Source: Clarkia xantiana subsp. parviflora (Eukaryota > Streptophyta > Magnoliopsida > Myrtales > Onagraceae). Taken from it: 64,000 bases of DNA. The notes below the pieces were generated by a model that saw only the letters and a list, made by a program, of their open reading frames with translations, ran no database searches and had not been told where the DNA came from. Positions 10,011-21,814 of this stretch are shown piece by piece. Both the position numbers and the translations under genes were made by a program. Positions within the stretch are counted from its first letter, which is position 1. Each line of letters starts with the position of its first letter. The stretch spans positions 28,068,763-28,132,762 of the forward strand of contig JAPTYO010000007.1 in the NCBI GenBank assembly GCA_036873135.1, written 5' to 3'.

Positions 10011-11082
10011 TAAAATAAACTAGCTGAGCTAGTAAACATATAGTACTTGCATATTTTTTGTTTTGTTTTTTTATAGGCGTGTTAAAGTACATCATCAAGA
10101 GGGTAGCAACAATAACATATTAGTTCATTTCACGCATATAATAATCACTACTGATAATAAATCATGACGTAATGATAAAGCGCTGATTGTAAATATTTGT
10201 TTATATTTAGAAATTAAATACAATTTAAATCCGAGAGTTTTAAGATGCATATTTTTGAAGAGCCGTATTATGGTTTTGATCTTTTGCTTTTGCCGGTAGT
10301 GTTGTGGGCTCTTATAAGTTCTACCGACTATTACCAAAAAAAGAAAAAGTTCTACCGACATAGCCACGACCATGTCGAATTTAATTTGTCGGTACCACGG
10401 ATTTTCGTTGCATAAGAGAAAATCGTCCTGGACTCCCGCATATATATATGCATGCATACATGATACATGCCTATGCTCACGTAATAAGTTTTATTATCGG
10501 TTGGCTTGCTTAATTTATTTATTACTGAGGATGTTTTTTGGGTTCGAGGTGCTTATAAAAAAAAATTTTCCAAAAATTTTAAAAAAATAAAATATGGGTG
10601 ATAATGTTATTCTCGAGTGGTAAAGATTTTGACCAGTAATTATGTACTTTTGAGTTACAATAATTAATACTATTATTAGAAATATTACGAATTCCAAATT
10701 TGTTCGGAGTCAGGCGCGAACTCATGATTTTTCTTGAAAGGGTAATAATTAAATTATGATCAAAGTAAAAATAATTTCAGAAGATATATAAATGTAAAAT
10801 TTTAATGGATGAAAATGAGTATTACTACTTTTTTTAGAACAAACGTACACAACTCTAAATGTAGAGAGGGCAGTTGCCCCCACATTATCATCACCCTGAC
10901 GTGGCTTTGCGCATGTTCGGAGTATTCTGTCAAAGTACGAACAAGAAACGATATTAAAATGCATCAAAAGTTAACAAATGGGAATGATTGCAATTCCGAA
11001 ACGAATGTTTCAAGTTGTGTGACATTTAAAGGTAATTAATTCACCATAAAATTGTTAAAAATTACCTTATATGCAATATAGA
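10011..11082. other. AT-rich intergenic sequence
   Basis: I see no gene, no clear element ends and no long repeat here. Short ORFs on both strands lack recognisable motifs. An A-rich run occurs near 10558-10590. Confidence 0.6.
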
Positions 11083-11090
11083 GACATGTA

Positions 11091-11261
11091 TAGGGCCGGC
11101 AATGGTGCGGTGAAAATAAAATATCCATGGTTATTTGCACCATTTACTGTAATAGTTAACCGCACCATTGTGGGTGATGTGCGGTTATGGTGATGAGTTT
11201 TGTACTCATAATGGTTATGGTTATGGTATTGAATCTATAACCGCGGTTATAAACATCACCG

Positions 11262-11319
<58 letters not shown>

Positions 11320-11820
11320 TAGTAACATTTCTAATAATTATATAAATATTAATCAAATCTTATAATATGCATTCAATCTAGACCATTTATTTTTCATCCA
11401 TTCAATATAGTGCATTCATTCTATTTACAAACCTAATATTGAACTTAGTCTCAATTTCTCAGACTCTCATTCAGACGGTCTCAATTCATTTCTTTGCAAT
11501 TAGTTGCGCTAACCCTAAAATGATTAAAGAAGTGTTTTTTTTTTTAATTAAATGAACATGATTATGTTTAATTTGGATTTCGTGTACGAAACAATGAATG
11601 TATGTTTTATTTTGGAATTTTTGTATGAAACATTAGTGTTGTATTAGTTAATGATTGTGGTTAAATGATTTAACCGTTGTTAAAAACCATGGTTATGGTT
11701 ATGGTTATGGTATGAAGAATCATAATCGCAATGGTTATGGTTATGGTTTGAGTGAAAAAAATGTTGTATGATTATGGTATTAGCGGTATTCGCACCATAC
11801 CCTCACCATCGCCAGCCCTA
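11091..11820. mobile_element. hAT-type non-autonomous element, GGTTATGG-word core
   Basis: Ends are TAGGGCCGGCAATGG and its near-complement ending CGCCAGCCCTA. The flanks GACATGTA (11083-11090) and GACATGTC (11821-11828) match at 7 of 8 positions. Both sides carry arrays of GGTTATGG and AACCGC words around an AT-rich middle that includes a (TA)n run at 11263-11316. No transposase is present. Confidence 0.8.
11263..11316. repeat. (TA)n microsatellite
   Basis: About 54 bp of TA dinucleotides inside the hAT-type element at 11091-11820. Confidence 0.95.
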
Positions 11821-12089
11821 GACATGTCGGAACAACTCGAACGTTTGTTTCAGAACTGATATAATTTCCCTTAACAGAAATTAAACCAGCTGTCATTTTA
11901 TCTTACTCATAATGTATCAGAACACGTTGTTGGATGATTGAGATCTAATACACATTCCGACCGGAATGTTTCGAGATATACCGACTGAGTCACGGTGGCA
12001 CTCCCTGTAATATTAAGCAACTTTTGGGGTATTTATATTACCTTTACATTCGGAACATCTTGGAACACTTTGACGAGTATGTTTATCCT

Positions 12090-12370
12090 TTTTCTTTTTC
12101 TTTTTTTGCCAAATAAATTCTCTTTATTTCAAAATAAAAAAGTGTTCAATCCGGATTACAATCTAATAACAAAATCGACAAAAGAGAAGATGGTTGTAAA
12201 ACGACTCAATTGGCCGGACACATCTCATTTCTGGATTGGATAGCAACCCAGTTTGCACTTCTGTTAGCGCCTCTTCTTATGACCTTCCACGAACAATTCT
12301 CGATTTGGCTTGCTAGTGACGTATGGAACTCAAGATGTTATCGAGCTTCCAATCCTGGTAACATATAGTT
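12090..12370 (-). pseudogene. LINE 3' fragment (end of RNase H domain and 3' tail)
   Basis: On the minus strand the frame reads IENCSWKVIRRGANRSANWV followed by AIQSRNEMCPAN, a stop, then VVLQPSSLLSIL. This is the C-terminal RNase H-like tail of plant L1 LINEs (family pattern: REANRAADWLA ... P..L..IL). It is followed by an A/G-rich stretch at about 12087-12115. Only the 3' end is present, as expected for 5'-truncated LINE copies. No target duplication was identified. Confidence 0.6.
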
Positions 12371-12780
12371 AAGGATCCCTAATTAACCTCCAACATATAA
12401 ATAAATAAATACATAATAATTCAAGGAGGATCTATCTTACTACTAAATTGACTAAAGTCACCCTATTTATCATAAGCTTCAATTCCTCCTATATGTAGTA
12501 AAACTAAAGCATAATCCTAACACACTATATTATCTGCAGCAAGGAGCATACCAGAATCGACATATAACGAACACACCGAGCCAATCTTTCATTCGACAGA
12601 ACACCGTATATAATTTGGACAAGATTTTTTGTTGCTTGCATCTCAAGCGAGACCTTAAATACAAGTTACTATAAATTGTAAACCTCCCCTGTTTAATTCT
12701 TTCCAGCCCTTGGACAAGTTTTTCTTTGCTTTACAGCCATTGATTTGATAGGCTTTCTGCCAAGAGAAAAATATTATTAT

Positions 12781-12852
12781 TGTGGCTGCTGGGATTCGAG
12801 CCCAGGTCTCCACGGCCACAACGTGGAATTCTTACCACTAAACTACAGCCAC
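12781..12852 (-). tRNA. tRNA-His (GTG), nuclear type
   Basis: The minus strand reads GTGGCTGTAGTTTAGTGGTA, an anticodon arm CCACG-TTGTGGC-CGTGG with anticodon GTG, and a T-arm GGGCTCGAATCCC. The acceptor GTGGCTG pairs perfectly with CAGCCAC and the discriminator is A. Box A and box B for RNA polymerase III are intact, there is no intron, and all stems pair, so it looks functional. It stands alone between a LINE fragment and a hAT element. Confidence 0.93.
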
Positions 12853-12904
12853 ATGTTGCATATAAGTTAATTTATTATTAATACATACTAATCTCACGTC
12901 GGAG

Positions 12905-13301
12905 TAGTTGTCAACGGGACGGGTATCGCTTGTCTCGTACCCGCCCCATACAGTTCGCAGGGCGGGGAAGGTCGACCCGCGGGTCACCTATTAGTGGTAC
13001 ATAATATATTATTAACAATTTAAACCCTAAATTCTATATTTACCATATATAAATTCAATTTAAAATTTAAATCCCAAATAATACATTTAACTTCAAATCC
13101 AAATACAAGTCACAAATCCTAATTATTTTAACTATGTATTATATTACCTATATAGTTTTATATAAATACATGTAATATATATATAAATTATCCACATACG
13201 GGGCGGGGCGACCCCAAAACCGTACCCGCCCCACGGGTCGCGGGTCAATCCGGGCGGGGGCCCGCGGGTCACGGATTACCCGTGACCCGTTGCCACCCCT
13301 A
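12905..13301. mobile_element. hAT-type non-autonomous element, GGGCGGG/CCCGCGGGTC core
   Basis: The left end TAGTTGTCAACGGG and right end CCCGTTGCCACCCCTA are imperfect inverted repeats. The flanks CGTCGGAG (12897-12904) and CGTAGGAG (13302-13309) match at 7 of 8 positions. GC-rich words (CCCGCCCC, GACCCGCGGGTC) sit near both ends around an AT-rich centre. No coding sequence. Confidence 0.78.
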
Positions 13302-13539
13302 CGTAGGAGTTGACCCAAAAAAAATCTCACGCGGGAATAATAATAATATCTAAATTGTTACAAAAGTAAAGAGGTAATAGAAAAGATGATTTAAAGATTA
13401 TCTTATAATCACACATAGGGGGCCATTATATAGGGATTACATAGACTTGGAGAATAAGTAAAATCAATATAAGGAATGTCTAAATAAGGAAGATGATATA
13501 TACACATAATACTGAACATCCATATAATATATTCATAAC

Positions 13540-13741
13540 ACTCCCCCTTGGATGTTTCATAAGGGAATTTTGCCACGTTAAAACCTTACTAGAAAAAACT
13601 CATTGGGATAAAAATTTGGTAAAGGAAAAAGAGTAAACAATTATGGATCCCTTTTGTAAGCTGCCTCGTTAAAAACCTTATCAGGAAAACTCAGTGGGAC
13701 AAAACATTGGTTAAGGGAAAAAGAGTGCAACGTGTAGATTC
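13540..13741. repeat. LTR-like segment with internal ~66-bp direct duplication
   Basis: Two copies of a unit beginning CGTTAAAACCTTACTAG (near 13577) and CGTTAAAAACCTTATCAGG (near 13667), each ending in GGAAAAAGAGT, lie head to tail. Sequence of this kind (CTCCCCCTTGGATG followed by paired CGTTAAAACCTT units) recurs in plant LTR-type repeats as I remember them. I cannot assign it to a family, and no ends are visible. Confidence 0.45.
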
Positions 13742-13958
13742 TGTAAGCATATGGTAATGGGCGCCGTAATTGGCAGCCCATAATATGTATAGTTTAATGA
13801 ACTTGGGTAATGTCACATTAGGGTAATTGGGCTAGACCCAAATCCTAATTGACATGGGAGGCCCAAAACTGGGCCTCTCCAATTACATAGGCCGGCCGAA
13901 ATTACTAGGTGGGGGTAAAGTGGACTTTTGTCCACTTTACTCCTCCTATAAATAAGAG
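13742..13958 (+). mobile_element. Truncated Copia-type LTR (5' part)
   Basis: It begins TGTAAGCATATGG and runs in parallel with the LTR that follows: GGCGCCGTAATTGG, GTCACATTAGGG, GACATGGGAGGCCC and GGCCGAAA blocks occur in both. It ends in its TATA region (CCTATAAATAAGAG), exactly where the second LTR starts. The remaining 3' part was not found downstream. Confidence 0.6.
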
Positions 13959-14559
13959 TGTTAGCATATGGTAACGTGGCGCCGTAATTGGTAGCCCGTT
14001 AATATATGTGGTTACCTAAGATAATTAGGTAAATGTCACGTTAGGGCTAATTGGGCCAGACCCAATTCCCATGTGACATGGGAGGCCCACAATTGGGTCT
14101 CCCACCCACATAGTAAGTTCGGCCGAAACCCTAATAGTAGGGATGAGGGTTTTCTCCTCCTCCCACTATATAAGGAGGTCTTGGGGTCACTCCCAAAACG
14201 CACATTGATCACAACTCCTCCTAAGTTGTGATTTGAGAGAAATCTCTTTCTCTCAATAGTGAGTTTCGTCCGCCCCCCCTAACACCACCTTTGGTGTGCC
14301 AAATTGCTTCCGAGCATTCAGTCCGAGGTTCTGTCCCCGTTGAAGAATCGATCAGAGGTTTTGCTGTGGAGCTTATACCGCATAGGACTTCTTCTCACGA
14401 AGAACTTGTACGGGTTCCGACCGGAGGATCAAAACTCCCTCCACAACGTTCTTGGGCAGGAAAGCTATTGAGGTATGTGTACATTATTCCGCTGTGTAAT
14501 TAGATTACTTACTAGTACACGTTTAACATTCCGTAGTATTACGTCCCCGTAATCCAACA
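13959..14559 (+). mobile_element. Copia-type 5' LTR
   Basis: The 601-bp LTR starts TGTTAGCATATGG, ends CCAACA and is followed by a primer-binding site. A TATA box (CTATATAAGG) lies near 14166. The 70-aa ORF inside is probably incidental. The 5 bp before it are AAGAG; the matching 3' flank was not found. Confidence 0.7.
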
Positions 14560-14560
14560 G

Positions 14561-14574
14561 TGGTCTCAGAGCTT
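14561..14574 (+). promoter_or_regulatory. Copia primer-binding site
   Basis: TGGTCTCAGAGC follows the LTR end after one base and differs from the canonical TGGTATCAGAGC at one position. It marks the start of a plus-strand Copia internal region. Confidence 0.65.
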
Positions 14575-15527
14575 GTGTTAGGAGTTCTTAAATTTTTTAT
14601 AAACTGATGTTCTTGAACCTTGAAAAACCGAAATTTTCATGTTAATGAACACCAAGGTATTTCCGAAAATTTAAACAAGAAATCATGTGTTTGATCTTTA
14701 AAAACTTAAAATTTTCGGAATTTACATGTTTTTATAGATCAAAACCGAATTTTAGGTTTGAATTTGAGTTTGAGTTTGATGTTCATGATCTTCAAGAACA
14801 CGATGAGTTTTATCAAGAACACTTTTTGGATTCATGATCAAGTTATGGTTTGATCTTAAAATTTGACAATTTTTCCAATTTTCATGTTTGTGCCGAAAAC
14901 CCTAGGTGAATTATTTTAGGTAAAATTTTTAATTTCTTAGGGTGCAAGTAGTAAAATTCGGCCGGCCTAACATAATAGATATATTTGTTACCATATTTTA
15001 ATTTTATTAAAATGAGACAATATATCTATAAATTGGAAAGATAAGGAAAGATTCACATTATATAGCATATTATAAAATTGGAGTGTGTGTTGAACTCTCC
15101 ACTACGATTCCGAAAAGTGGAGAGGACAACTACGGATGAATATAGTAATCTGTATGATTTTGACAATGAGAAATGAATGTGACAGTTTGTTTCCCTAAGA
15201 ATTGGAGTAGGTTCTTTGATGATCTGAACGCATGTATGGTGATACATTCGACCTTGCTAAAAAGGTGTTGATGAATACTTCAATTGAAACAAGACGGATA
15301 CGACCGGCATCGTATAATTTATAATATGTACCGCATTGTATCCTTATCTTTCCGAATAGTTCATAAGGAAATTATACGATGCCGGCGTGCGTACATTTTG
15401 TAAGAATGTTATAAATACATGATAAAAATGATTATGAGGATGATACAAGAGCATGATCTATTTGACTCCAAAGATGATACAATAGTAGACACTTATTAAA
15501 ACAATATTCACTTAAACTATGTAGTAT
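14575..15527 (+). other. Non-coding internal leader of the Copia-type element
   Basis: After the primer-binding site there is no gag or pol reading frame. The sequence has repeated TTCATGATC/TTTGAATTTGAG-like words and an inverted pair ACGATGCCGG/CCGGCATCGT at about 15308-15390. Either the coding region was deleted or this is a non-autonomous derivative. The 3' LTR was not found. Confidence 0.45.
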
Positions 15528-15657
15528 AATTTTTTTTTAAAATCATCATTATTAAAATTAAAATGCTAGAGCAACCGGGGAAATGACCACTAAAATGTTC
15601 ACGGTCACTCTAGCGTTTTATTAATTTTAATGATGATGATTTTAAAAAAAAATTACG
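15528..15657. repeat. Small hairpin (foldback) element
   Basis: The arm TTTTAAAATCATCATTATTA and the following AAATTAAAATGCTAGAG at 15529-15572 are complementary to CTCTAGCGTTTTATTAATTT and the following TAATGATGATGATTTTAAAA at about 15608-15652. A loop of some 30 bp separates them. A MITE-like foldback is the likely origin; no clear target duplication. Confidence 0.6.
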
Positions 15658-17750
15658 TAATTGGGCTTTTCAATGTATTTGGGCTCTTGAAATTATATAA
15701 TTTTCTTTTTATTGGGCCGAATAAATATATAAATATTAGGCAACATACAACAATAAGTGGCCCAAAAAGAAAAACATATACAAGGATTGATAAGGCAAAC
15801 TAATTTCATATTAGTCTCAACATCATTTCAAATACCATAAAGCAAATAGAATCAAGAGATTAATATTACTAACTAATTGTGTTAATCCACACATTGCACC
15901 GAATTTAGCGTAAATAAAATCTTAAGGTATAATATTTATTAATTTATATTTTTAGCACATTTATTATAAAATAATATATATTAAATGAATTTATGTGTAT
16001 GTGTTTAATTTTTGATTAATTTATTGTATTTGTATTAAAAATTATCATATTCTATGTCTGTAGAAAGTAGTCGTAACTGTTTTTAGATAAAATAATAAGT
16101 TCGTAAGTTAATGCTAAATTAGAGTACCGTAGAATAAGTTATGTCTCCTTAATTATAATACTTAAAATTAAAAATATATAATAGTAAATAAATATGAATA
16201 ATAAATATATTTATAGATCTTAAAATAAAATAATTATATTTGATAATGTATTATTTTCTTGTGTCTTTTAAAGTTTAGGATTATCAATAGACCAAATGTA
16301 AACAATTTGTTCAATAATCTCTAAAACTGATCTTAAACACAAAAATCGTCAATTTCATCGCATGTCATTAAAATTATATTTCTTTAGATTTGAAAACAAG
16401 CTAGAGTTATTATAATAAATATAATGATTTTTGCTGAGGTGGTGGAGTATATCTTGATATAGCTTGAATCCATGATTGATGATGATGAACGGAAACAACA
16501 TGGGATTCGTCACCGAGAAGATTGGAATCAATGTCAACCTCCTACTTTCGTCACCTCACTGGTTTTTCAAACATCACCGTCACCCTGAGATAACGACGTT
16601 AATTCCTTCCTTTCTCTTTTTTCTTTTCTCCTAATAATAAATGTCCATGATCATTTTCCTTTTTATTAATTTTTTTTTTTAATTTATCGTATATAAGAAT
16701 TAATTTGACGCGGCGGAGATTCAAAATAATGGTTTAACTAGATATTGCCGAAATTCAAAAATGCACACTAGCTATGATACCATTTTAAAAATAAGATGTG
16801 TGGTAATACAGTGTGATGAGGATAGATGGGTAGAAAGTACAAAAACTCATTAATTTAAGAGAATACCAAGAATTTGATGCGCAATTGAGAAAATCCTCAT
16901 TTTTTTCTTCATAAATCAATAATACCGACAACGACGACTAAACCGAGTTTAAATACTGAAAGTAAAACCCTAAACCTAGAACAAATCCGAAAATATCAAA
17001 TAAGTCCTAACAAAACCGAAAAATTATAAATACGACCTAAAGATACTCAAACTGTGATTTTGACCCTCCAGATGAAGGATTTTGGCCGAAAAACATCATA
17101 TCTCATACTAATTTGGTTAAAGCTCGGCCACCTCTGTCTTCAATGGTTCAACTTTTTAAATGGCGTCGTTGGTGTTTTAACATTGAAAAAGTTTAGACTA
17201 ACAATTTAACAACGGTTATAACTTTAAGTGATATGTAACGCACCATTTTATCTTTATTATATTAATTATAGTATGAAAGTATGTAGAAGTTGAAAAGATG
17301 ATTAAGGTAGTGGGCAAGCAATCTCTATCACAGAGAAACCGATAGGGCAACATACCTTTGTTTCCATATATGTGATTGCGAGTGACAATAAATACTAATC
17401 AAATACTCTCTTCTTTTGTCGACCTACCAAATATTTTTATTTTTATTTCATTTTATGCTGTTTTATCAATCACTTTATTATAAGTAGAAAACCGAGTTCC
17501 TTTGTAAATAGTGATTATTTATTTATTTCGAGTGCACACTATATCACTAACTAATTAGTCGGCCAGAAAGTGAATGCTCAAATAATTAATATATATACTT
17601 CGAGCTCTATAATAAACGCTTTTAAATTTCTGTGATACAAATTAATTGACCTCATAGCTAGACTAAGAAATTAAAAAGCGTTTTATTATTAAAACGCTTT
17701 TAATATATATATATATAATAATAATAATAATAATAATTCTAATGCGTTAT
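15658..17750. other. AT-rich intergenic sequence
   Basis: No supported gene. Near 16765 ATGGTATCATAGC on the minus strand resembles a Copia primer-binding site, but no LTR or coding region is attached to it. Elsewhere I see only AT-rich sequence and short incidental ORFs. Confidence 0.55.
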
Positions 17751-17751
17751 A

Positions 17752-18300
17752 CTGATGAAAATCTCATACTCTACTTCTCTGCCCTGCTGCCTGTCTTATT
17801 ACGTAAAACTTTCACGATAATAAATATTTTTTTTTTCGTATACATTATACAATATGATACAAATGTTACTAGTTTTGTGGTTTTTTTCTAAAAACTTATT
17901 TCTGCCCTACTTATTTGCGCTATTCCCTGTCCCACTACGTAAAACTTTCACGATAATGAATAAATTAATTATTTTTTCGTATGCATTATACAATATGATA
18001 CAAATGTTACTAGTTTTAAGGTTTTTTTTTCTTCTAAAAACTAACTAGGATTAGTGAACGGTTGGCATGGTGAACCCTAAATGGCTAAAATAAGTTAATT
18101 TGCCCTCAAGGGCCCTCCCAACTATACATTATGTCTAATAGGTTTTTAGAAGAAAAAAAAAAATTCACAAAACTAGTAACAGTTGTATCATATTGTATAA
18201 TGTAGATGAAAAAATATATATTTTTATTCAATTATCGTGAAAGTTTTAGGTAGTAGGACAGGGAGTATAACAGGTAAGTAGGGTAGAAGATTTTCATCCT
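17752..18300. repeat. Three-armed inverted/direct repeat element
   Basis: A ~140-bp unit containing AAAACTTTCACGATAAT and CATTATACAATATGATACAA occurs directly at about 17757-17890 and again at 17903-18040. It occurs inverted at about 18140-18298. Outer ends GATGAAAATCT and AGATTTTCATC are complementary. The middle (18041-18140) is unique. This looks like a foldback element whose left arm was duplicated. The 64-aa ORF in the second arm is incidental. Confidence 0.7.
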
Positions 18301-18864
18301 GAGTTAAACATAGTGTTGACACATAACTTTTTGTCTCACTTATTTGTCAAAAAGAGTTCGTTCTATTGGTTGATAACTTATTTAAGTTACAAATTGCTTA
18401 ACTTTAATACCATGTAGACAACAATAAGTTCTACAATTACACCAAAGCATCTAATTGATTCTCACATGACATTTTTTTTCATATCTGTTTTTTCAACTAC
18501 CAAAACTATGTTGATCCATCCATTATCTATTACTTATTTTTCCTTTTTTTACATGGCCATTTTTCTCAAAATACTTTTGTTATGTCAATAATAAGGCGTT
18601 TCATTTTAATTCTAATATTAAGTAAAAATATAACTTGACATTTTATTTTTTATTATTATTGTTTTCATATGAATTTTCATAATTATAAAAATTAAATTGA
18701 AAATGTTACCTCCATCTATTGAATATCATTTATACAGAAAACTAACTAATATTATTATATACCAACTCTAATTATATTTAAAATTTAAAAGTGGGGGAAA
18801 GCATTTTTAATGTTATTTGATTTTAAGATTCTTAGTCTCAGTTATATAAAAAATCAAAACAAAA

Positions 18865-18918
18865 AAGTCGTCTATCGGAATCGGACCGATGACCTAACCT
18901 ATGAGCTAAGCGGGCTCA
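18865..18918 (-). ncRNA. tRNA-like fragment lacking an anticodon arm
   Basis: The minus strand has a box-A-like TTAGCTCATAGGTTAGG and a T-arm-like ATCGG-TCCGATT-CCGAT with a perfect 5-bp stem and 7-base loop. There is no room for an anticodon arm and the acceptor ends do not pair. It is probably a degenerate tRNA or a SINE head, not a functional tRNA. Confidence 0.35.
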
Positions 18919-19144
18919 AATAGCAGAAATATTACATGCAACACATCAGTAGTAGGGGCGTGTTGACCAGAGTTTTTTTGTAGTGCTAGCAGGAATGCAA
19001 GTGAATAAATCTCATCTCCTAGCTAGTGAAGTGCTTATGCCCCTTTAGAGATAGGGACGAGCAACAACTCGTCTTCGATCTTCTCTTTCCTTAACTTGCA
19101 GTTTCCTCTTTAGTCATCTAATAAATATACAGAAAAAAAACAAT

Positions 19145-19560
19145 AATATTATAAAATAGTATATGTATGTACATTAATAAGATATATTATTGCATATTTA
19201 TGTTTAATATATTGAGAAATAAATAAATAAATAAATTTTAAATTAAAATAACAAACAATTAACTACAACCATTTTTACCAAACACAATTAATAATTATTA
19301 AAAAATTTAATGTTACAATCAATATTTTGTGGTTCTATTATAAAATGGATTTAGAAAACATCAATAGTATTTATAAAATATTGTATGTATATATATTAAT
19401 AAGATGAGAAATAGTATTGCATATCTATGCTTAATTTATTGAGAAATAAAATAATAAATAATTTTAAATTAAAATAATAAACAATTAAATACTACCATTA
19501 CCAAACACAATTAATTACTACTAATAATTAATATTACAAATGAGTATTTTGTGAATTTAA
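19145..19560. repeat. Duplicated ~220-bp AT-rich segment
   Basis: Two direct copies share ATTAATAAGAT, TTATTGAGAAATAAA, TTTTAAATTAAAATAA and TTACCAAACACAATTAAT in the same order, one at about 19145-19320 and the other at about 19370-19555. The copies have diverged by substitutions and small indels. Confidence 0.65.
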
Positions 19561-19867
19561 GGATTTAGCACATATGTACTCAATATATAATAATAATTAA
19601 TAGTTTTAAAACCAAAAGTTAAGTTAAGTATATATGAATGAGATTATATTAATAAAATATTACTTATATCATCAAATTTTACTAAATTTTAGTTAGTTTT
19701 ACAAATATGTACTTATTATAATATTAAATTAATCTGATTAATTAGAAAAATAGTATGTATATGATTATAATCCATTTACATTTCTTTTAATTATTAATAT
19801 ATTGTATATATAGTATTTTCAATAAACTTATACTTAAATCTAAATTTATATAATAATAAATAAAATT

Positions 19868-19902
19868 TTACACTCTGCACATCGCGCAAGTTTTTAGTAT
19901 AT
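19868..19902. mobile_element. Possible Helitron 3' terminus
   Basis: CTGCACATCGCGCAAG can form a short imperfect hairpin and is followed by TTTTTAGT, close to the hairpin-plus-CTAGT ends of plant Helitrons. No TC-start or Rep/helicase sequence was found upstream, so this is weak. Confidence 0.3.
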
Positions 19903-21410
19903 AATAATAGTGAGGGACTTAAGCAGCATGGAATTTAATAAAAATAAAAATAAAATTTTATATTATAATATTTTTTGAGAATATATATTATAAATTTATA
20001 TATACATTAAAATAATTTATAAATTTTATTATTAATTAATTTTGTATATTAATATACATATATAAAAATATATATGATTATATATTATTTGGAAGTTCCC
20101 TATAGAAAATCTTATGACTTTGTAAGTCTTTGTATAAAGTTAAATAAAAAAAGACGATAGCAAATAAAAATAAATTATATATATATATATACTTAATAAC
20201 GTGAAATTTTCTAGTACATTTGTGAAACTCATAACTGCAAAATTGTGCCATGTGGCGTAATATTAGAAAATTGGGTTTAAAAACTCTAGAATCTATTTTA
20301 AACCTCATAACCGCTCGTTTCACCAAGTGTCACTAACAAATTTAATCAAGTAAAGTTATATTTTTTTTAATTAGATAGATGTAGCTAGTCATGCATGCAT
20401 TTAAACGTAATTATGAATTTAGAAGGAACATGTCCTATATGTAACGTTGAGTTTTGCAACGTAACATAAACATTATATAACTTTGGTCGCACCAACTAGT
20501 AAATTAAGTTGCAATTTCTAAAGTCGAATGAGTTCAAATTATTAAGGAAAACTTTAACATTATTAATACTCTTTATCGATCTGAAATTGCGGATGGAACA
20601 ATCGTGTATTAAAAGAACTTCTAAGTGAAAATATTTTGGAACTTGTATATATGTTGTTTCTCGTGATCTATAATACGAAGGAACAAGCCAAACGATACGA
20701 TTTGGAATATTTAATCAATTGGAGGGACTATAAGTCAACAAATGATGGTGCTGATTAATTAAATTACTCATTAATGTACGTACTCCCCGACAGAAAAACG
20801 CGCCAAAGCCAGAGAGGCAAATGTTGCGCGTCTAATCCCACCATGTTAAAACATTTCGTACCATATAAATCTAACAGCATATATTCCATATATTTCAGTG
20901 CCTAGGCTATATATATTGGTGCCAGTGAGATACAATAAAGTTGAATGAGTTAGTAGTAACGATCTTATACTCATCTCGCTATCTCATATTTAGGTTATAA
21001 TTTTGTTAATAGCTTGAAATAACCTCATCAACAATGAATAACTTATAGTATAGTTGAGAGGTCAACCCATTAGTTATAGTTTTATTCACATCATTTTATG
21101 TCTGATGTATAGTTGAGATACATAGTGTTTTTTCCTGTCAAACTTAGTGAACAATCAACGTATGCACTTTCACCGTCAATGTAACCCCACTAGCAGCCTA
21201 TTATAGTCAATAGGCTGACTCATTAAGTGCAATTCTACTCACATCTTCTTATGTCTTATGTTGTATGTGGTCAGACGAAACCTTATATTTTAAGCAGGTC
21301 ACCGCAACGTGACCCACCTAGGAATTTCAAAACTAAAAATTCGGAGTCAAACCACGTAAAAGTAAACGCTTATATCACTCATCACTACAGTTTATTGTTA
21401 TTATTATTAT

Positions 21411-21463
<53 letters not shown>

Positions 21464-21811
21464 TAATAAAGTAAAGCAATGACTGCGCGTAAAATTAGGT
21501 TTATGCATCGCTGTTAATAATAATATTTGTAGACTATATATATATGTTGACATGGTTCAGAAACTTCCTTGAAGGTTCTCCTTGGCTAGCTAGCTAGCTA
21601 CACGAGTCAACGTGCAAATTGCAATGTCAATTTACCTATACATTATTATTGGTACGTACATTACGTTTGTGTATATATATATATATATCAAGATCCCTAT
21701 ATATGCTGCATATTACAATTAATAATAATTACATAAATACACCGAATAATAAAAACTTTAAGGAGAAAGAACCAAATTCTGAATGTGAAGTTTCCTGCTA
21801 TTTTCGGTGCA
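19903..21811. other. AT-rich intergenic sequence
   Basis: No supported gene. It includes a (TA)n run at 21414-21459 and several shorter TA or TAA runs (for example near 20176-20191). The short ORFs show no motif. Confidence 0.55.
21414..21459. repeat. (TA)n microsatellite
   Basis: About 46 bp of TA dinucleotides following a short TTA run. Confidence 0.95.
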
Positions 21812-21814
21812 TTA

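Noticed and set aside
11995..12243. 82-aa plus-strand ORF
   Set aside because: It lies opposite the LINE 3' fragment and shows no motif of its own.
16760..16780. Copia-like primer-binding site ATGGTATCATAGC (minus strand)
   Set aside because: No LTR edge or coding region is attached, and the match is incomplete.
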